NCBI RefSeq assembly: GCF_001761325.1
Contig: NZ_CP017478.1
Coordinates: 936,001 to 1,000,000 of the forward strand
Direction: 5' to 3'
Length of the DNA stretch: 64,000 nucleotides
DNA from: Urechidicola croceus
Lineage (GTDB): Bacteria > Bacteroidota > Bacteroidia > Flavobacteriales > Flavobacteriaceae
Shown: piece after piece, positions 59,550 to 64,000 of the stretch
Numbering within the stretch: the stretch's first letter is position 1
Layout of the letters: each line of letters starts with the position of its first letter
The notes under the pieces: generated by a model
Told to the model about the DNA's origin: nothing
Database searches by the model: none
Seen by the model: the letters and a program-made list of their open reading frames with translations, nothing else
Made by a program: the position numbers and the translations under genes

Positions 59550-59662
59550 TATTATAGTAGTTTAATTGAATGTGCAAGATAAACAAGACTTCTATATTCA
59601 CCTTATCATATAATATCAAAAAATGATTAAATCCTATCATTAATCTTATAGTAAGAAAATCA

Positions 59663-59697
59663 AAAAACTCTCAATTCTTATAGATTTGAGAGTTTTT
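59663..59697. terminator. hairpin terminator between rocD and GH26
   Basis: AAAAACTCTCAA (59663-59674) pairs perfectly with TTGAGAGTTTTT (59686-59697) over an 11-base loop. On the minus strand it lies downstream of rocD and stops its transcript before the GH26 gene; A/T runs flank both sides. Confidence 0.82.
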
Positions 59698-59718
59698 AAT
59701 TTATTTATTCTAATGTGA

Positions 59719-60954
59719 TTAAAATTTGCTTATTGTATTTTTAATAATTGAAATACAATCCATTAATTGTTCTTCATTCATCACTAATGGAGGTGCAAAA
59801 CGAATAATATTTCCATGAGTTGGCTTTGCTAATAATCCATTATCTCGAAGTTTTATACATATATCCCAAGCTGTTGAACTGTCTTCAGTATCATTAATTA
59901 CTATCGCATTTAATAAACCTTTACCTCTCACTAATTTCACCAAATCACTTGTTTTTGCAAATTCAGAAAGTTCTTTTCTGAAAATTTGTCCCAATCGTTC
60001 AGCATTTTCAGCCAATTTTTCTTCTTTCACAACTTCTAATGCTGCAATTGCAACAGCAGCAGCAATCGGATTACCACCAAATGTTGAACCGTGTTGACCT
60101 GGTTTAATAACATTCATTATTTCATTGTCTGCTAAAACAGCACTTACTGGATAAGCACCACCACTCAATGCTTTTCCTAATATAAGAATATCTGGATGTA
60201 CATTTTCATGATTTACAGCCAATAATTGCCCAGTACGAGCAATACCCGTTTGAACTTCATCAGCAATAAAAAGTACATTATACTGCTCACACAGAGCTTT
60301 TGCTGTTGACAAATAACTCTTACTTGGTACATATACTCCTGCTTCACCTTGTATAGGCTCAACTAAAAATCCTGCAATATTCGAATTATTTTCTAATGCT
60401 TCTTCAAGCGCTAATAAATTATCATATTCAATCTTGATAAAACCTGATGTATATGGTCCGAAGTTTTTACGTGCTACTTCATCATTTGAAAACGAAATAA
60501 TTGTTGTTGTACGACCATGAAAGTTATTTTCACACACAATAATTTGTGCTTCATTTTCATTAATCCCTTTTACTTCATATGCCCATTTACGACATAACTT
60601 TATTGCTGTTTCTACAGCCTCAGCACCTGTATTCATTGGTAGAACTTTGTCAAAACCAAAATACTCAGTAATATATTTCTCATAGGTACCTAACATGTCA
60701 TTATAAAATGCACGTGAAGTTAATGATAATGTTTGAGCTTGTTTTGTCATTGCGCCTACAATTTTAGGGTGACAATGTCCTTGATTTACTGCTGAATAAG
60801 CCGATAAAAAATCATAATAACGCTTTCCTTCTACGTCCCAAACATATACTCCTTCTCCTTTACTTAAAACTACTGGTAATGGATGATAATTGTGTGCTCC
60901 GTATTTATCTTCTAAATCGATTGCTTGTTGTGATGATGTTAAATTTGTAATCAT
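59719..60954 (-). CDS. rocD: ornithine aminotransferase
   Basis: This class-III PLP aminotransferase of 411 residues converts ornithine and 2-oxoglutarate to glutamate-5-semialdehyde. It shows [69 protein letters not shown] and the PLP lysine in [19 protein letters not shown]. Length and the [11 protein letters not shown] core match RocD rather than GABA or acetylornithine transaminase. It is a single leftward gene with its own terminator. The 120-base gap upstream (60955-61074) contains only AT-rich sequence without a consensus promoter that I can see. Confidence 0.94.
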   Translation of the reverse strand: MITNLTSSQQAIDLEDKYGAHNYHPLPVVLSKGEGVYVWDVEGKRYYDFLSAYSAVNQGHCHPKIVGAMTKQAQTLSLTSRAFYNDMLGTYEKYITEYFGFDKVLPMNTGAEAVETAIKLCRKWAYEVKGINENEAQIIVCENNFHGRTTTIISFSNDEVARKNFGPYTSGFIKIEYDNLLALEEALENNSNIAGFLVEPIQGEAGVYVPSKSYLSTAKALCEQYNVLFIADEVQTGIARTGQLLAVNHENVHPDILILGKALSGGAYPVSAVLADNEIMNVIKPGQHGSTFGGNPIAAAVAIAALEVVKEEKLAENAERLGQIFRKELSEFAKTSDLVKLVRGKGLLNAIVINDTEDSSTAWDICIKLRDNGLLAKPTHGNIIRFAPPLVMNEEQLMDCISIIKNTISKF

Positions 60955-61074
60955 CTTAAATGTATTTTAAATTTTAAAATCTATAATTCCTTCTTTTTCA
61001 TAATGAAGTATGAATGGTGGTGAGAAATCAACCTAAAAAAGTGTTTGCAATTTACAATTTATTTCTGAAATAAT

Positions 61075-62220
61075 CTATCGATTTTTGATTGTTAACATAA
61101 GTACAAATGAGATAACTGAAAACCCTAAAAGTGCCACAAAACTATATTTTAAAGATGACCAATCAGAAATTTGTCCTAATAAAAACGGTGTAATTAAAAA
61201 TCCAAGAAAACCTGCACCTGCAATCATTGAAATACCTTTTGACGAATCTATGTTTGGTAATTTACCTCCTATGCGATACAATTCTGGAATTATTACAGAG
61301 AAACCAATCCCTACTAATGCAAAGCCAATTATTACAAATGTTAAATCAACTAGTAATACAGAAGCAAAACCTATGATTCCAACTAGTGTTCCAATCAATA
61401 TTATTTTTTTTGAACCAAATTGCTGACTTATCTTATCACCAAAAAATCTTCCAAATGCCATAGTAAATGAAAATGCTGTAAATCCTAAACCGAAAAATTT
61501 CTCTTCGGTCATAGATATATTTTCTAGATATAATGCGCTCCAACTCTCAATTGCACCTTCACTCCCCATGATAAAAAAACCTATAATTACTAGTGTTAAT
61601 ACTGGTTTTAATTGTGAAAAACTAAATTTTGTTTGTTTAACATTTTCAACTTCATGACTAAAATAATTCTTCATTAAAAAACCATTAATCAAAATCAATA
61701 TTAAAATTACTACAAGCATATGATACACAGGAACTTCAACAATAGGAAGAAAAAAAGTTCCGATTCCTGCACTCAACATACCACCTAAACTAAAAAAGCC
61801 ATGGTTTGCAGACATAATGTGTACACCATCTTCTTTTTCAATTTCAGATACTAAACTATTCATTGAAATATCAGTAAAAGCACCTATAAAACCAACTATA
61901 AAAAGACTCGCGCAAAGTTCATAATATGAATTTACTATTAAAGGTAGCGTAAAAGAAAACATCAATAATAAAACTCCAAAACCAGTAGATCTACCAACCT
62001 TTATTTTTTGAATTAAATATGGTGCTATTAATAACATAATAAATGTTCCTAACCCAAAGAAAATAGAAGCAAATCCAAATTCACCATCATCAATAGCTAA
62101 TTTTGATTTTACATGTGGTATATATATTGCCCAAGTGCCTAATAAAACATTCAATGTTGCAAAAACTATTGCAGGTGACAAATAGCGTTTATTACTTAAA
62201 ATTAACCGTAATGAATTCAT
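61075..62220 (-). CDS. MFS transporter
   Basis: This 381-residue protein has about twelve hydrophobic helices. Its start, LSPAIVFATLNVLLGTWAIY, and the mid loop KIKVGRSTGFGVLLLMFSF are typical MFS. VSEIEKEDGVHIMSANHGFFSLGGMLSAG, with its HGFFSLGG motif, marks it as a relative of the YbjJ/FucP-type transporters, which carry sugars or unknown small molecules. The C-terminal half has FTAFSFTMAFGRFFGDKIS, the family's A-type loop. No sugar-catabolic gene flanks it. It is a single leftward gene divergent from the cytochrome gene. Confidence 0.85.
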   Translation of the reverse strand: MNSLRLILSNKRYLSPAIVFATLNVLLGTWAIYIPHVKSKLAIDDGEFGFASIFFGLGTFIMLLIAPYLIQKIKVGRSTGFGVLLLMFSFTLPLIVNSYYELCASLFIVGFIGAFTDISMNSLVSEIEKEDGVHIMSANHGFFSLGGMLSAGIGTFFLPIVEVPVYHMLVVILILILINGFLMKNYFSHEVENVKQTKFSFSQLKPVLTLVIIGFFIMGSEGAIESWSALYLENISMTEEKFFGLGFTAFSFTMAFGRFFGDKISQQFGSKKIILIGTLVGIIGFASVLLVDLTFVIIGFALVGIGFSVIIPELYRIGGKLPNIDSSKGISMIAGAGFLGFLITPFLLGQISDWSSLKYSFVALLGFSVISFVLMLTIKNR

Positions 62221-62293
62221 ATAAAGTGCATGATAATGACAAATTAAGTTGATTTTTTTTAATTAAGTTATCGGTTTTTTAGATTTTATTAAA

Positions 62294-62301
62294 TAGATTT
62301 G
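62294..62301 (+). promoter_or_regulatory. -7 box of the cytochrome c gene promoter
   Basis: TAGATTTG matches TAnnTTTG and lies 29 bases before the ATG at 62331. No clear -33 TTG is visible. Confidence 0.5.
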
Positions 62302-62330
62302 TGAAACACTAATATAACTCAAACATTAAA

Positions 62331-62747
62331 ATGAAAAAAAACTTAACTGTTATTCTGGTAATCACTTCATTGATTTTTATCAGTTGTGGTGATAAAAAAA
62401 AGGAAGAGGCTCCAAAAAAGGAAATTCAAAAAGTAGAAAGAAAAGTTGAAACTCCTGCAGTTTCAGATAATGTTGCACTAGGTAAAAAGTTATTTAGCTC
62501 AAAAGGCTGTATGGCTTGTCATCATGCAACTACAAAAATTGTTGGACCAGCAATAAAAGATATAGCTGCTGTTTACGAAAGTAAAAATGCTAATATTGTT
62601 AAGTTTTTAAAAGGAAATAGTGAAGCAATAGTTGATACTGATCCAACACAAGTTGCAATTATGAAAAATAATATTGAGACTATTCTTAAAGATATTACTG
62701 GAGAAGAATTGAATGCTATAGCAGAATACATGAGAAGTGTAAAGTAA
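62331..62747 (+). CDS. c-type cytochrome lipoprotein
   Basis: A lipoprotein signal (ITSLIFISC) is followed by a Lys/Glu-rich linker and one small cytochrome c domain from about residue 45. The haem motif is GCMACHHATTKIVGP (C60-x-x-C63-H64), and KNNIETILKDITGEELNAIAEYM completes the fold with a Met as likely sixth ligand (the Met of AIMKNNI). It is a monohaem electron carrier tethered in the periplasm; partners are probably terminal oxidase or dehydrogenases encoded elsewhere. It is a single gene with a promoter and a short hairpin behind it. Confidence 0.9.
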   Translation: MKKNLTVILVITSLIFISCGDKKKEEAPKKEIQKVERKVETPAVSDNVALGKKLFSSKGCMACHHATTKIVGPAIKDIAAVYESKNANIVKFLKGNSEAIVDTDPTQVAIMKNNIETILKDITGEELNAIAEYMRSVK

Positions 62748-62775
62748 AAAATATACTCAAAATTAAATTAAAAGG

Positions 62776-62802
62776 CATCCTATTTTTTTGGGATGTTTTT
62801 TT
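62776..62802 (+). terminator. short hairpin terminator after the cytochrome gene
   Basis: CATCC (62776-62780) pairs with GGATG (62791-62795) over a 10-base T-rich loop and is followed by seven T residues. The stem is short, so efficiency may be moderate. Confidence 0.5.
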
Positions 62803-62814
62803 ATTTTAAAAATG

Positions 62815-62822
62815 TACATTTG
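62815..62822 (+). promoter_or_regulatory. -7 box directly in front of rlmD (leaderless mRNA likely)
   Basis: TACATTTG matches TAnnTTTG exactly but ends only five bases before the ATG at 62828. Transcription would start at or next to the start codon, which is confirmed by the conserved N-terminus of the protein. Confidence 0.55.
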
Positions 62823-62827
62823 CACCT

Positions 62828-64000
62828 ATGGCAAGAAAAAAGAGAATTAACATTTTCGAAAATGTTGAAGTTATTGATGCTGGTGCAAGAGGAAAAACTG
62901 TTGCCAAAGCACCTGATGGTCGTGTTATTTTTTTAACGAACACAGTTCCAGGAGATATTGTTGACATAAGAACAGGAAAAAAAAGAAAAGCTTATTACGA
63001 AGGAACTGCAATAAAGTTTCATCAAAAGTCTGATAAAAGAACTGAACCTGAATGTGAACATTTTGAATATTGTGGTGGTTGTAAATGGCAAAATATGGCT
63101 TATGAACATCAACTTTTTTATAAGCAAAAGGAAGTTACAAATAATCTTATACGTATTGGTCATCTTGAATTACCTGAAGTGACACCAATTTTAGGTTGTG
63201 AACAGCAATTCTTCTATCGAAATAAAATGGAGTTTTCTTTTTCAAGTAGTCGATGGCTAACTTTTGATGAAATCAATTCTGAACAAGAGATTGATGATAG
63301 AAACGCATGTGGATTTCATATATCAGGAATGTGGGATAAAATACTGGATGTAAAAAAATGTCATCTACAAGAAGATCCTTCAAACGATATTAGAAATTTT
63401 GTAAAAGAATTTTCAATTGAAAATGACTTACCATTTTTCAATCCTCGCGATCAAAACGGTATGATGAGAACGTTGATGCTTCGCATAGCATCAACTGGAG
63501 AAATCATGATTGTGATTCAGTTTTTTGAAGAAGATATTGAAAAAAGAGAATTGTTATTGGATGCTATGATGGAAAAATTTCCACAAATCACCTCTTTACA
63601 ATACGTAATTAATTCTAAAGCCAATGACACTCTATACGATCAAGATATAATATTATATAAAGGTAGAGATCATATATTTGAAGAAATGGAAGGACTTAAG
63701 TTTAAAATAGGACCAAAATCATTTTATCAAACAAATTCTGAACAGGCTTATGAATTATATAAAATTACTAGAGATTTTGCCGGATTAACTGGTGATGAAC
63801 TAGTATATGATTTATATACAGGAACGGGAACAATTGCTCAATTTGTTGCTAAAAAGGCAAAAAAAGTGATTGGTGTTGAAGCTGTACCAGATGCTATTGC
63901 TGATGCTAAACTAAATGCACAATTTAATAAGATAGAAAACGTTGAATTCTTTGCAGGTGATATGAAAGACGTTTTTAATGATACTTTTATTTCAACTCAT
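62828..64000 (+). CDS. rlmD: 23S rRNA (uracil-C5)-methyltransferase RlmD, 3' end outside window
   Basis: The frame is open for 391 codons to the end of the window. A TRAM-like N-terminal domain (VEVIDAGARGKTVAKAPDG, VPGDIVDI) is followed by the [4Fe-4S] cysteines C76, C82 and C85 in PECEHFEYCGGCKWQNM, with the fourth in KKCHLQ. KIGPKSFYQTNSEQAYELY and the SAM-binding YDLYTGTGTIAQFVA identify the RlmD/RumA class, which methylates 23S rRNA (U1939 in E. coli) or a tRNA uridine. The catalytic Cys lies beyond the window. The start MARKKR is conserved among flavobacterial relatives and sits 5 bases after a promoter box. Confidence 0.92.
   Translation, partial: MARKKRINIFENVEVIDAGARGKTVAKAPDGRVIFLTNTVPGDIVDIRTGKKRKAYYEGTAIKFHQKSDKRTEPECEHFEYCGGCKWQNMAYEHQLFYKQKEVTNNLIRIGHLELPEVTPILGCEQQFFYRNKMEFSFSSSRWLTFDEINSEQEIDDRNACGFHISGMWDKILDVKKCHLQEDPSNDIRNFVKEFSIENDLPFFNPRDQNGMMRTLMLRIASTGEIMIVIQFFEEDIEKRELLLDAMMEKFPQITSLQYVINSKANDTLYDQDIILYKGRDHIFEEMEGLKFKIGPKSFYQTNSEQAYELYKITRDFAGLTGDELVYDLYTGTGTIAQFVAKKAKKVIGVEAVPDAIADAKLNAQFNKIENVEFFAGDMKDVFNDTFISTH

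Noticed and set aside
62933-63163. Antisense frame inside rlmD
   Set aside because: rlmD, open from 62828 to the window end with conserved cysteine and SAM motifs, explains the region.
1-64000. CRISPR array, tRNA/rRNA genes, insertion sequences, prophage
   Set aside because: I saw no regularly spaced repeats, no tRNA-like cloverleaf sequence in the gaps, no transposase or integrase, and no phage genes.

Overview
This window reads as an ordinary chromosomal segment of a marine-type Flavobacteriaceae (Bacteroidota). It is AT-rich (roughly 30% G+C by eye) and densely packed. Short lipoprotein signals ending in S-C are frequent, Shine-Dalgarno sites are absent, and many genes are preceded by the Bacteroidota -7 box TAnnTTTG. 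It also carries a gliding-motility gene (gldI) and two TonB-dependent receptors. I cannot name the genus. I see no rRNA, tRNA, CRISPR array, prophage or insertion sequence, and no gene-free stretch reaches 300 bases.

Layout. 1-10.4 kb: the end of an LptF/G permease, ribB with a dead GTP-cyclohydrolase domain, a DUF4369 lipoprotein, pepE, a large TonB receptor, then the leftward unit cysS-DUF3291-yidD-lgt. 10.4-16.3 kb: rightward meaB, a GT2 glycosyltransferase, a tandem LAB_N membrane protein, an ArnT-like GT39, an unknown membrane protein and a Qnr-like pentapeptide protein, facing a PAP2 phosphatase; this looks like lipid-linked sugar transfer at the envelope. 16.3-19.7 kb: a leftward peptidyl-prolyl isomerase block (cyclophilin-FKBP fusion, FKBP, gldI) with nrnA. 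19.8-22.5 kb: ndk, a broken STAS-like gene, a Cys-rich lipoprotein, then DUF721-recF. 22.6-29.9 kb: a TPR protein, ribH, a small membrane protein, mutL, two rhomboids, an EEP-family hydrolase, an aldose epimerase and a DUF2306 protein. 29.9-32.8 kb: a leftward unit with an orphan peptide-binding lipoprotein, a DUF4442 thioesterase-like protein, an ABM protein and a GNAT. 32.9-37.9 kb: mtaB, lipoproteins, a hydrolase, a lytic transglycosylase, a half-size TauE and a small barrel. 37.9-40 kb: nitronate monooxygenase and mnmA, leftward. 40.1-46.1 kb: GH20, RidA, a frameshifted D-threonine-aldolase-like gene, an M19 dipeptidase and a triple-fasciclin lipoprotein. 46.2-53.3 kb: an MORN-type protein, a haem-binding protein, a helical protein with purB, a lipoprotein, TerC, a His/Cys-rich small protein and a TonB receptor with acidic, histidine-rich loops. 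53.4-64 kb: YjbQ, LhgO, MFS, M48 protease, msrB, DUF1572, GH26, rocD, MFS, cytochrome c, and a truncated rlmD.

I did not find a clear undescribed defence or biosynthetic system. The most notable signals are: a perfect 16-bp inverted repeat inside the start of ribH; a MutL whose endonuclease metal motifs are all altered; a frameshift exactly at a conserved motif of the D-threonine-aldolase-like gene; the TerC / His-Cys protein / His-rich receptor locus; operator-like inverted repeats at the first TonB receptor and the fasciclin gene; and two promoters placed so close to their start codons that leaderless mRNAs are likely.
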